Position numbers and translations under genes: made by a program
Origin: Streptomyces sp. 71268
GTDB lineage: Bacteria > Actinomycetota > Actinomycetes > Streptomycetales > Streptomycetaceae
Length of the DNA: 64,000 nt
Reading direction: 5' to 3'
Assembly: GCF_029392895.1 (NCBI RefSeq)
Contig: NZ_CP114200.1
Span: 7,012,501 to 7,076,500 of the forward strand
Notes under the pieces: model-generated
The model's database searches: none
Seen by the model: the letters and a program-made list of their open reading frames with translations, nothing else
What the model was told of the DNA's origin: nothing
Shown here: positions 1 to 7,650 of the stretch, one piece after another
How positions within the stretch are numbered: the first letter of the stretch is position 1
Layout of the letters: the number at the start of each line of letters is the position of its first letter

Positions 1-387
1 GCGACCGCGAAGTTCCCGGTTCTGGAACGGGTGAACGTGCGTTCTGTACGACCCTCGTTGTTGGCCCGGTTGCACGACAACGATCCGGAACTCGCGGCCG
101 AGCTGCTGCGGGACCCGGTGGTACGGCGCCGCGATCGGATCGCCCTGGACTGGGATGATGCCTGGCGCCTCGATACGGGGGAATTGGATGACCTGGACCG
201 CGAGGTGATCGATGTCGAGGTGCGTTTCGCGGCGCGGATTCCCGTCCGGCCGGTGCGGTTGATCGCCGAAGGCTGCGCGCTTTCGCGGGCCGAGGTCGAG
301 CGGCTGATCGTGGCGGGGAAACTCGTTTCGGGCGTACGGCTGACCGGCAAGCTCTCCGACGGCTTCACCTTCACGCTCAAGCGCTAA
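1..387 (+). CDS. DUF1062 family protein, C-terminal part (5' end outside window)
   Basis: The frame is open from the first base to a TAA at 385-387, and the residues before the first possible GTG (position 31) read as plausible coding sequence, so this is most likely the C-terminal part of a longer protein rather than a complete 118-aa one. The conserved stretch has an alternating basic/acidic core (LLRDPVVRRRDRIALDWD) and an S4-like segment (ALSRAEVERLIVAGKLVSG) near the C-terminus. This matches my memory of Streptomyces DUF1062 proteins, which normally begin with a cysteine-rich zinc-ribbon-like segment that would lie upstream here. No function is known for the family. The family call is from recollection and not searched. 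Confidence 0.6.
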   Translation, partial: ATAKFPVLERVNVRSVRPSLLARLHDNDPELAAELLRDPVVRRRDRIALDWDDAWRLDTGELDDLDREVIDVEVRFAARIPVRPVRLIAEGCALSRAEVERLIVAGKLVSGVRLTGKLSDGFTFTLKR

Positions 388-499
388 GCGCTGAGCCCGG
401 GTGGTGAAGCCCGGGACGGCCAGGGCGCGTTCCCCGCTTTCCCTTTCGGGCCCAGGGCCTGTCCGGTGCGCATTGCCGGGCAGGCCCCGGCCAGGTCAG

Positions 500-1741
500 T
501 CAGTGGGAAGCGGCTGGATGAGTCGTCGAAGCCGGCTCGCCGGCATCGACGGGGTCGGGCAGGGTGAGGGCGGTGTGGGCCGGGCGGCCGGTTCTCGGGG
601 GCGCGGTGGTGAGATCGCGGATTCTCCGGTTGCGCTTTTCCAGGGCTTCGGCGGTGGTGGGGAAGAGTGCCGCGTCTCCCGTGCCGACCTGTGCCTGGTT
701 CAGTTCGACGAACGCGCGGGCGTCGCGTTCGTAGGCGGCGAAGGCGGCGGTGTGGTCGCCGGGGTGGGTGGCCAGCGAGGTGGCGAGCAGATAGGCGCCG
801 ACGAGGGCGAGGCTGGAGCCCTGGCCGGTGAGGAACGACGGGGCGTACGCGGCGTCGCCGAGGAAGGCCGTGCGACCCCTGGACCAGCGCGGCATGCGGA
901 TCTGGCTCACGGTGTCGAAGAACGGGTCGGGCGCGCGGTGCATCGCGGCCACCATTCCCGGTATCTCCCATCCGTCGTCGGCGAAGGTGGCGGCGACGAG
1001 TTCGCGTTGTGCCACGGGGTCGCGAAGGGTCTCGTACGGTGGTCGCGGGTGGGCGAAGGTGAGGAACGCGTGGAGTTCTCCGCTGTCCCGGACCGCGTAG
1101 AGCGCGGCGGCTCGACCGGGGGCATTCCAGATCAGCGCTTCGTGGGAGAGCCCCAGGGTGTTGGGCATCGTGAAAATGGTGAAGCAGTATCCCAGGTAGT
1201 GGTGGAACCGCCGCTCCGGGCCGCAGACGAGTTCGCGGGTGCGCGAGTGCGACCCGTCCGCGCCCAGGACCAGGTCGAATCCGCGCCGGAGGCCGCTGCG
1301 GAAGATGACGTCGACGCCGTTCTCGTGGTCGGTGAGCGTGTCGACGGAATCGTTGAACAGGAATTCCACCTCGTCCCGGACGGTTCCGTACAGGGCCTCG
1401 ACCAGTTCCCCGCGCGGTACCTCGACATCGTGTCCCTCGTCGCCGCCGGCTATGGCCTGGGGACGCACGGACGCCACCGTGCTGCCGTCGGCGTGGAGGA
1501 AGGTCAACCGCCGTGACGCGATATGCGCTTCCCGCAGTCGCGGCAGGATTCCCATCCGGCGCACCACTTCCACGGCGGTGCCCCGTACGTCGATCGGATA
1601 TCCGCCGCTCCGTACTCCGGCGGACTTCTCCACCACGGTCACCGTGTATCCGTACCGGTGCAGCCAGTACGCCACGGCGGCTCCCGCGATGCTCGCGCCG
1701 GAAACCAGGACCGTGCCCTTCGACGGCGTTCGTGTGCCCAT
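500..1741 (-). CDS. FAD-dependent aromatic-type monooxygenase
   Basis: This 413-aa protein has the layout of the PHBH/TetX group of single-component flavin monooxygenases, which hydroxylate or epoxidise small molecules using NADPH and O2. The N-terminal dinucleotide-binding fold carries GASIAG at residues 15-20. A central GADGSHSRTR (160-169) matches the DG motif, and GDAAYAPS (295-302) matches the GD motif that contacts the FAD ribityl chain. Length is normal. It lies 103 bp downstream of an MFS exporter on the same strand, and that exporter diverges from a TetR gene, so all three may form one inducible detoxification or resistance unit. The substrate cannot be told from sequence. A purely biosynthetic role is possible, but no pathway genes are nearby. 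Confidence 0.85.
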   Translation of the reverse strand: MGTRTPSKGTVLVSGASIAGAAVAYWLHRYGYTVTVVEKSAGVRSGGYPIDVRGTAVEVVRRMGILPRLREAHIASRRLTFLHADGSTVASVRPQAIAGGDEGHDVEVPRGELVEALYGTVRDEVEFLFNDSVDTLTDHENGVDVIFRSGLRRGFDLVLGADGSHSRTRELVCGPERRFHHYLGYCFTIFTMPNTLGLSHEALIWNAPGRAAALYAVRDSGELHAFLTFAHPRPPYETLRDPVAQRELVAATFADDGWEIPGMVAAMHRAPDPFFDTVSQIRMPRWSRGRTAFLGDAAYAPSFLTGQGSSLALVGAYLLATSLATHPGDHTAAFAAYERDARAFVELNQAQVGTGDAALFPTTAEALEKRNRRIRDLTTAPPRTGRPAHTALTLPDPVDAGEPASTTHPAASH

Positions 1742-1844
1742 GCGTCAACTCCTCGACGTGTGATGAGAGATGCGCGGCCAATTCGGTAGCACCTGGCCCG
1801 CGACGAAACTGTCGGACTCTGCCGGCGGATTCTTTTCGACCCGC

Positions 1845-3350
1845 TCACGGATTTCCGGCGACCGCGTCCCGTCCGTGGTCGTGATCGTGGTCGCGCACGC
1901 GGTTCCGGTCGGGTGACGGGGAAGCGGGGCCCGGGCGGGTGGCGCGTACGAGGAGGAGAACGAGCACCGCGGCGACGGTGAACGCCCCGCAGGCGATCGT
2001 CAGGTAACTGACAACGCCCGTGGACGAGTTCACGGATTCGCCGTCGACGTCCACCGCGGTCGACTTGAGGACGGCCGCGCCCACGAAGTTCAGCACCACC
2101 GAGCCGATCGAGACCATGACCATCACCAGGCTGGAGACGATTCCCTGTCGTTCGGGTGGTGCCAGGCTGCCCGCCATGTTGAAGCCGGACGTTCCGAGGC
2201 CGCCCACCGTGACGCCCAGCAGGAAGGTGAAGCAGAGCGCGGCGGAAAGGTGGGAGATCCCGAGGAACATCCCGATGGTGGCCGCCGTTCCGAGCGCGAC
2301 CGACCCGGCCAGGGTCTTCGCCGGCCCGACGCGTGCGGTGAGCCAGCCGGCCACCGGGCCGCCGAGCGTGACGCCCACCCCCGGCGCCGAGAGCAGCAGC
2401 GCCACCGTTCCCTGGCCGGCCAGTCCGTATCCGAGACCCTCATCGGCCGATACGTCGCTGATCAGCGGGATGAGTTGCAGGGTGCTCTGGTACGAACCGG
2501 CGCCGAGGAAGACGACGAGGAGCGTCAGCACCAGTGGCCAGCCGAGATCCCGTACGTCGATCAGGGGGTGCGGCTTCCGGCTGGAGAAGAGGAACCACCG
2601 GGCCAGCGCCGCGCCGCCACCGAGGAGCAGCGTCAGCGGCCCGGCGGCGAGCCAACCGAGGTCCGAGCCGAGGCTGACATAGCCGAGCACGCCGGCCAGC
2701 CCTCCGCCGAGGAGCAGGGCGCCGCCGACATCGATGGTGCCCGGCGTCTTGAGGGGGGATTCGGGTACGAAGCGGTGCACGCAAAGGGCCATGGCGACGG
2801 CGACGAAGGCCGATACGAGGAACAGGACCTGGAATCCGAACTCCCTGGCCATGTCCTCGATGAGGAACCGGGACGCGATGTTGAGCACCGCGGAACCGGA
2901 GGTCACGATGCCCACGATCAGCATCGCGACGCGGGGTGCGCAGACGCCGCGCACGATGGCGACGGCGAGGAACACGGCCGCCAGCGACGCACCTTGCAGC
3001 ATGCGCCCCGGCACGAACAGCCAGATGCTGGGGGCGAGGGCGCACAAGAGCGCGCCGGCGCAGCTCAGCAGCAGGGTCAGCACGAGCACCCGGCGCTTTC
3101 CGTGGATGTCGGCGCTCTTTCCGAGCAGGGGCGCCCACATCACTCCCGCCAGCATCGCGGTGGCGTTCAGCCACGCCGCCTGGTCGGTGTCGAAGTGGTC
3201 GAGCATCTCCGGCAGGACGAGCAGCGGCGCGGCGATGGCCGAGTCGACCACGAAGTTCACCAGGGCCAGGACGGCCACCAGGCCGACGAGTCGCCCGTTC
3301 CATCGCGTGTGCGTCCCGGCGTCCGCGCTTCCGGTCCTGCTCTGCCGCAT
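1845..3350 (-). CDS. MFS drug-type exporter
   Basis: A 501-aa polytopic membrane protein with about 14 predicted hydrophobic segments, resembling the DHA2 (EmrB/QacA) branch of the major facilitator superfamily, which are proton-driven exporters of drugs or other small molecules. A loop after the second helix, GKSADIHGKRRVL, matches the MFS motif A region. The ATG at 3348-3350 is preceded on the minus strand by AAGGAG at about 8 nt spacing. The hydrophilic C-terminal tail is short and rich in Arg, Asp and His. It diverges from the TetR gene at 3458 across a promoter region with an inverted repeat, the standard arrangement for a regulator and its exporter. Likely substrate: whatever ligand the TetR protein senses. 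It probably shares a transcript with the downstream flavin monooxygenase. Confidence 0.88.
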   Translation of the reverse strand: MRQSRTGSADAGTHTRWNGRLVGLVAVLALVNFVVDSAIAAPLLVLPEMLDHFDTDQAAWLNATAMLAGVMWAPLLGKSADIHGKRRVLVLTLLLSCAGALLCALAPSIWLFVPGRMLQGASLAAVFLAVAIVRGVCAPRVAMLIVGIVTSGSAVLNIASRFLIEDMAREFGFQVLFLVSAFVAVAMALCVHRFVPESPLKTPGTIDVGGALLLGGGLAGVLGYVSLGSDLGWLAAGPLTLLLGGGAALARWFLFSSRKPHPLIDVRDLGWPLVLTLLVVFLGAGSYQSTLQLIPLISDVSADEGLGYGLAGQGTVALLLSAPGVGVTLGGPVAGWLTARVGPAKTLAGSVALGTAATIGMFLGISHLSAALCFTFLLGVTVGGLGTSGFNMAGSLAPPERQGIVSSLVMVMVSIGSVVLNFVGAAVLKSTAVDVDGESVNSSTGVVSYLTIACGAFTVAAVLVLLLVRATRPGPASPSPDRNRVRDHDHDHGRDAVAGNP

Positions 3351-3396
3351 GAGGGGCTCCTTGCGAGGGTTCCCACGAGCATTACGATACGTTCGA

Positions 3397-3435
3397 GTTT
3401 CTTATTCGGCAGAGTAAGGTACGCCGATAAGAAAC
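3397..3435. promoter_or_regulatory. Inverted repeat, probable TetR operator between exporter and regulator
   Basis: GTTTCTTAT at 3397-3405 is repeated in inverted orientation as ATAAGAAAC at 3427-3435. The symmetry continues inward as CGGC/GCCG with one extra base on the left arm. The element sits between the divergent start codons (3350 and 3458), where a TetR repressor would control both promoters. It is strikingly AT-rich against its surroundings. Binding is inferred. Confidence 0.55.
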
Positions 3436-3457
3436 GTCAAAGGTTCTAAGGAGTGCT

Positions 3458-4027
3458 GTGGGACGGCGGCGGGGCGAAGCGCTGGAGGCGGCGATCCTCG
3501 ACGCGGCCTGGGAGGAGTTGAGCGAGCGGGGGTACGCGAACCTGACCGTCGACTCCGTCGCCCGGCGCGCCGGCACCAGCAAGCCGGTGCTCTACCGGCG
3601 CTGGGCGGACAAGCAGAAGCTGGTGGAGGCGGCCGTCGTACGCCGCAACGTCATCCAACTGTCCCCGCCGGCCGACACGGGATCGCTGCGCGGCGACCTG
3701 ATCGCCACCCTGACCGAGGCGAGCGAGAAACGCGGGGCGTTCCTGGTCCAACTCAGCCTGCTGCTCGCCGGCTACTTCGCCGAGACCGAGACCAGCTTCG
3801 CCGAGCTGCGCGAGACGATCGTCGCCGGACGCCGCTCCGGGCGTGACGAGATCATGCGGCGCGCCATCGAGCGCGGCGAGATCGACCCGGCCAGGCTGAC
3901 GCCACGGATCGCCTCGCTCCCGTTCGACCTGTTGCGCGGCGAGACGATGATGACGCTACGGCCCGTCGCACCCGAGGTGATCGAGGAGATCGTCGACACG
4001 ATCTTCCTCCCGCTGGTCCGCCCGTGA
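3458..4027 (+). CDS. TetR/AcrR family transcriptional regulator
   Basis: 189 aa, starting at a GTG with AAGGAG 4 nt upstream (3448-3453). The N-terminal helix-turn-helix is clear: a first helix (EAAILDAAWEELSERGY, about residues 8-24) followed by a recognition region containing AGTSKPVLYRRW (about 38-49). The remainder is the ligand-binding and dimerisation domain, without an obvious subfamily signature. It is divergent from the MFS exporter, so the likely job is repression of exporter, monooxygenase and itself, relieved by a small-molecule ligand. The inverted repeat at 3397-3435 is the candidate operator. Confidence 0.9.
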   Translation: MGRRRGEALEAAILDAAWEELSERGYANLTVDSVARRAGTSKPVLYRRWADKQKLVEAAVVRRNVIQLSPPADTGSLRGDLIATLTEASEKRGAFLVQLSLLLAGYFAETETSFAELRETIVAGRRSGRDEIMRRAIERGEIDPARLTPRIASLPFDLLRGETMMTLRPVAPEVIEEIVDTIFLPLVRP

Positions 4028-4043
4028 GCCCGGCGCCCGGCGC

Positions 4044-4382
4044 TTAGCCGAGGGCGGTGGCGTCGCCGCCGGGGTCGAGGGGGATGACCCTGTCCAGCCC
4101 GGTGAGACGCAGGATGCGCAGGGTGGGAGCGGGCACGGACGCGAGGGCGATGGTCGCCCGCATCGCGCTGGCGTGCTGGTAGGCCGCGATCAGCGCGTTG
4201 ATACCGCTGGAGTCGCAGAACTCCAGGCCGCCCAGGTCCAGGGTCAGCCGCTGACCCGGGCGCAGCGCGGCCGCGGTGACGCGTTCCCGTAGTTGGCTGG
4301 CGCTGTGGTAGTCCAACTCGCCGAAGACCCGCAGGACGGGGCCGGTCGCGGCGTCTTGGGCGGTGATCTTCAGTGTGCTCAT
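4044..4382 (-). CDS. STAS-domain anti-sigma factor antagonist (RsbV type)
   Basis: 112 aa, a single STAS domain. The conserved phosphorylation loop reads CDSSGI at residues 56-61; one of the two serines is the expected phosphorylation site, modified by an anti-sigma kinase and dephosphorylated by a PP2C phosphatase. It starts 46 bp downstream of the rsbP-like phosphatase gene on the same strand, so the phosphatase and its probable substrate are encoded together. By the known partner-switching logic, unphosphorylated antagonist would bind an RsbW-type anti-sigma kinase and free a SigB/SigF-like sigma factor. No kinase gene is adjacent; a SigB/SigF-type sigma gene lies at 33.4 kb, but I have no evidence linking them. 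Confidence 0.9.
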   Translation of the reverse strand: MSTLKITAQDAATGPVLRVFGELDYHSASQLRERVTAAALRPGQRLTLDLGGLEFCDSSGINALIAAYQHASAMRATIALASVPAPTLRILRLTGLDRVIPLDPGGDATALG

Positions 4383-4428
4383 CGACCGTTCTTCGTGGAA
4401 GTGACACCGGATGGGGGCGGGGGCGGGG

Positions 4429-5736
4429 TTAGGGCAGGGCGGTGAGGGGCGGGACGCCCAGCGCGAGCAGGGCGGTGTCGTCGTCGAGGCCGTCGCCGAA
4501 GCTGGCGAGCAGGTCGGTCAGGGCTCCGATGATGTCAGGCGCGGACTTGCCGGCGTGGTCGGCGGCGAACTCCAGCAGGGCCTCGTCCCCGTACAGACTG
4601 GTGCGGTCGGCGCCGGTACGGGCCTCGGTGAGTCCGTCCGTGTAGAGCAGGAGGGCGTCGCCGGGGGTGAGGGTGGTCTCGGCGGTGGTGAAGTGCGCGT
4701 CGGGGAGTACGCCGACGAGGAGGCCGCCCGGGGTGGGCAGGTAGCTGGCCGTTCCGTCGGCGCGCAGCACGACGGCCGGTGGGTGGCCGCCCGAGGCGAG
4801 GCGGACGGTGTGCTGTCCGGGGCTGGCGCCGGGGGTGAGGATGCCGAAGATGGCGGTGCAGTAGCGCGGGTCCCCGCTGCCGGTGTAGCGGTCGTGCAGC
4901 ACGGTGTTCAGGGTGGTCAGGGCCGAGGCGGGGTCGGCGTCGTGCAACGCGGCGGCGCGCAGGGTGTAGCGGGTCAGCGAGGTGACCGCCGCGGCCTGCG
5001 GGCCCTTGCCGCACACGTCGCCGAGGAAGAAGGCGAAGCGTTCGCCGTCCAGGCGGAACACGTCGTAGAAGTCGCCGCCGAGCCGGTCGGGGGAGGCGAT
5101 GTGGTAGTAGGCCGCCGTCTCCACTCCGGGCACCATGGGCAGGGTGTCGGGCAGCAGGGACTTCTGGAGTACGGCGAGGGCGTCCTGCAACCGGGCGCGG
5201 TCGGCCTCCGCCTGTCTGCGGGCCTCCTCGGCGACCTTGCGCCCGCGCAGCAACTCCTCCTCGTACGCGCGGCGGTCCCGGGCGTCGAAGAGGGTAGTGC
5301 GGATCAGGAGGGGAGCGCCGCTGTCGCCGTACTTGACCACCGAGGAGACCAGTACGGGCATCCGGTCGCCGTTGGCGCACCGAAGCTCCATCGCGATGCC
5401 GTTGATGTCACCCTGCATCCGCAGCAGGGGCGCGTAGTGCGTCTCGTGGTACAGCTTTCCGCCCACGGTCAGCAGGTCGACGAACCGCCGCCGGCCCAGT
5501 ACCTCGCCCCGCTCCATGCCGAGCCAGTCCAGCAGGGTCGCGTTGATCTTCGCGATGGTGCCGTCCATCAGCGTGGAGAGGTAGCCGCACGGCGCCGCCT
5601 CGTACAGTTCCTCGGCGCTGTCCTCCAGCAACGCGGCGAACGCCGCGTCCGGGGCGGAGTCGCGGTGACTCTGGATATCGGGCCTCTCTTCGTCGTCGGC
5701 TTCGTAGGGCTCGGGCTGATGATCGGTGTCGGCCAT
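4429..5736 (-). CDS. rsbP: PAS-PP2C (SpoIIE-type) phosphatase, RsbP-like
   Basis: 435 aa from the ATG at 5734-5736. An N-terminal PAS domain (about residues 37-150; AAPCGYLSTLMDGTIAKIN is the opening strand region) is followed by a charged coiled-coil linker (about 155-195) and a SpoIIE/PP2C phosphatase domain (about 205-430). Metal-site motifs are intact: GGDFYD (220-225), GDVCGKG (239-245), GGHPP (316-320), YTDGLTE (365-371) and DDDT (418-421). The domain order equals Bacillus RsbP, the energy-stress phosphatase that dephosphorylates RsbV. Its start overlaps the stop codon of the RsbQ-like gene by one base (TGATG), giving translational coupling, and an RsbV-like STAS gene follows. That context is the main reason for naming it RsbP rather than a generic actinobacterial PP2C. 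Confidence 0.85.
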   Translation of the reverse strand: MADTDHQPEPYEADDEERPDIQSHRDSAPDAAFAALLEDSAEELYEAAPCGYLSTLMDGTIAKINATLLDWLGMERGEVLGRRRFVDLLTVGGKLYHETHYAPLLRMQGDINGIAMELRCANGDRMPVLVSSVVKYGDSGAPLLIRTTLFDARDRRAYEEELLRGRKVAEEARRQAEADRARLQDALAVLQKSLLPDTLPMVPGVETAAYYHIASPDRLGGDFYDVFRLDGERFAFFLGDVCGKGPQAAAVTSLTRYTLRAAALHDADPASALTTLNTVLHDRYTGSGDPRYCTAIFGILTPGASPGQHTVRLASGGHPPAVVLRADGTASYLPTPGGLLVGVLPDAHFTTAETTLTPGDALLLYTDGLTEARTGADRTSLYGDEALLEFAADHAGKSAPDIIGALTDLLASFGDGLDDDTALLALGVPPLTALP

Positions 5737-6539
5737 CAACGGAGCCCGGCGAGAAACTCGCGGATGGCCTTGTTGGTGGCCTCGGGCGCGGACAGGTGCG
5801 GGCAGTGGCCGGTGGTGTCGAGCGTCACCAGCGTCGAACCGGAGATCTCCTGGTGCACGAAGGCGCCGACCTCGCGGGGAGCGATCACGTCCTGGGCGCA
5901 CTCAAGGACCAGCGTCGGAACCTTGACCCGCCCGAGTTCGTCCCTGGTGTCGGACAGGAACGTGGTACGGGCGAACACGCGGGCCATGTCCGGGTCGGTC
6001 GCGCAGAAGCTGTTCTTCAGCTCCTCGCCCAGTTCGGGCCGGTCCGGGTGACCCATGATCACCGGAGCCATCGCCGCGGACCAGCCCAGGTAGTTCGAGT
6101 CCAGGTTCGCCAGCAACTCGTCGATGTCCTGCGCGCTGAACCCACCGTGGTAGCCCTCGTCGTCGATGTACCGCGGGGAGGGGGCGACCATCACCAGGGC
6201 TCCGATCCGCTCCGGGGCCAGCTCGGCCGCCAGCACGCCGACCATCGAGCTGACGGAGTGGCCCACGAACGTCGCCTCCCGCAGGTCGAGCGCCGCGCAC
6301 ACCTCCACCACGTCCCGCGCGTAACCCTCCAGCGAGGCGTAGCGCTCCTCGGAGAAGGCCGAGTGGTCCGAGCGTCCACACCCCACGTAGTCGAACAGCA
6401 CCAGACGGTACGCATCGGCCAGAGCGGGCACCGTCAGCCGCCACATGTTCTGGTCACAGCCGAACCCGTGGGCCAGCACGACCGTGGGGCCCTGGGGGTT
6501 GCCGGCGACGGTGACGTTGTTCCTCTGAACGATGTCCAT
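5736..6539 (-). CDS. rsbQ: RsbQ-like alpha/beta hydrolase (positive regulator of RsbP)
   Basis: 267 aa, normal RsbQ length. RsbQ landmarks are visible along the whole chain: GFGCDQNMW after the first strands (25-33), LFDYVGCGRSD (48-58), the nucleophile elbow GHSVSS (93-98; Ser95), then FCATDP (178-183), CAQDVIAP (214-221; Asp217) and TGHCPHLS (243-250; His245). In Bacillus subtilis RsbQ the triad is Ser96/Asp219/His247, so spacing agrees closely. RsbQ belongs to the fold family that includes plant KAI2/D14 receptors and is thought to supply a hydrophobic ligand to the RsbP PAS domain. Here it is the first gene of a three-gene operon with the PAS-PP2C phosphatase and a STAS antagonist. Its ligand in actinomycetes is not known to me. 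Confidence 0.88.
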   Translation of the reverse strand: MDIVQRNNVTVAGNPQGPTVVLAHGFGCDQNMWRLTVPALADAYRLVLFDYVGCGRSDHSAFSEERYASLEGYARDVVEVCAALDLREATFVGHSVSSMVGVLAAELAPERIGALVMVAPSPRYIDDEGYHGGFSAQDIDELLANLDSNYLGWSAAMAPVIMGHPDRPELGEELKNSFCATDPDMARVFARTTFLSDTRDELGRVKVPTLVLECAQDVIAPREVGAFVHQEISGSTLVTLDTTGHCPHLSAPEATNKAIREFLAGLR

Positions 6540-6702
6540 GCCATGCAGTCTGACAGGCCCGTCAACGCGCCGGAGCGCCGCGTCGGCCTGGTCGCCGGGC
6601 GGGGGGTGTACCGACGGGGTTGGCCCCGGAGGGTTGGACCGGGCCGGGTGGGCGGCGGTTACTGGGAGGCGGCGCGGAGGGTTCCTGCGTAGGGTCTGCC
6701 GG

Positions 6703-7467
6703 ATGACGCTTTCTCATGACGTGGCCGGCGACGGTCCCGCGGTGCTGCTGCTGCATTCCGGGGTGTGTGACCGGCGGATGTGGGACCCACAGTGGCCAGC
6801 CATGATCGACGCCGGTTACCGACTGGTGCGCTGTGACCTGCGGGGCTTCGGCGAGACGCCCGCTCCGGACCGGCCGCACAGCAACGCCGACGACGTGCTG
6901 GACCTCCTAAACGGCCTGGACATCGAGCGGGTGACCCTGGTGGGGTCCTCGTACGGCGGGCGGGTCGCGCTGGAGGTCGCCGCGCGGTGGCCCGAGCGGG
7001 TGGGCGCCATGGCGCTGCTGTGCTCCGCCTTCCCCGGGCACGAGCCATCGGCCGACCTGCGGGCGATCGGTGCGCGCGAGGACGCGCTGCTCGAAGCGGG
7101 GGACGTCGCCGGCGCGACGGAACTGATGGTGGACACCTGGCTGGGCCCGGAGGCCGACGAGGCCGCCCGGGAAGCGGTACGCCGGATGCAGCGGCACGCC
7201 TTCGAGGTGCAACTGGCCGTCGACGAGGAGTTCCGGCCGCTCCAGGCCGAGATCGACCTCACGGCGATCGAGGCCCGCTGCCTGGCCGTGTCGGGCCGGC
7301 ACGACGTGACCGACTTCCGGCGGATCGCCGCCCGGCTGCCGGATCTGCTCGCGCACGCCGACCACGTGGAACTGCCGTGGGCCGGTCACCTGCCCAGCCT
7401 GGAGCGGCCGTCCGAGACCACGCACCTGTTGCTCGACTTCCTGCGCCAGCCGACGCCCACCGGCTGA
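6703..7467 (+). CDS. Alpha/beta-fold hydrolase
   Basis: 254 aa from the ATG at 6703; longer upstream extensions are proline/glycine-rich and unlike coding sequence. The oxyanion-loop region is LLLHSGVCDRRMW, the nucleophile elbow is GSSYGGR (Ser about residue 87), an acid follows in SGRHDV, and the histidine is in PWAGHLPSLE near the C-terminus, so a complete Ser-Asp-His triad is likely. The overall pattern is that of small esterase or lactonase-type hydrolases of the 3-oxoadipate enol-lactonase branch. It diverges from the rsbQ operon with about 160 bp between starts but is not an RsbQ paralogue: the elbow and cap regions differ. The substrate is unknown. Confidence 0.8.
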   Translation: MTLSHDVAGDGPAVLLLHSGVCDRRMWDPQWPAMIDAGYRLVRCDLRGFGETPAPDRPHSNADDVLDLLNGLDIERVTLVGSSYGGRVALEVAARWPERVGAMALLCSAFPGHEPSADLRAIGAREDALLEAGDVAGATELMVDTWLGPEADEAAREAVRRMQRHAFEVQLAVDEEFRPLQAEIDLTAIEARCLAVSGRHDVTDFRRIAARLPDLLAHADHVELPWAGHLPSLERPSETTHLLLDFLRQPTPTG

Positions 7468-7572
7468 GCACCGCTGACACGCCGCGTGGCACGCCGCCTG
7501 GCGCGCGGCGAGGGTACGGGGGAAAGTCACCGGCCCTCACGCCGACCGCGCGCCACCCGACACCGGACGCGC

Positions 7573-7604
7573 CCGACCACGCGCCACCCCGACCACGCGC
7601 CACC
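7573..7604. repeat. 16-bp tandem duplication
   Basis: CCGACCACGCGCCACC occurs twice back to back (7573-7588 and 7589-7604) in the short convergent intergenic region after the hydrolase gene. It probably arose by slippage; no function is visible. Confidence 0.7.
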
Positions 7605-7650
7605 ACGCACCTCACCGCCCGGAGCCCCGCGCGACGCGCGCGGCACGCGC

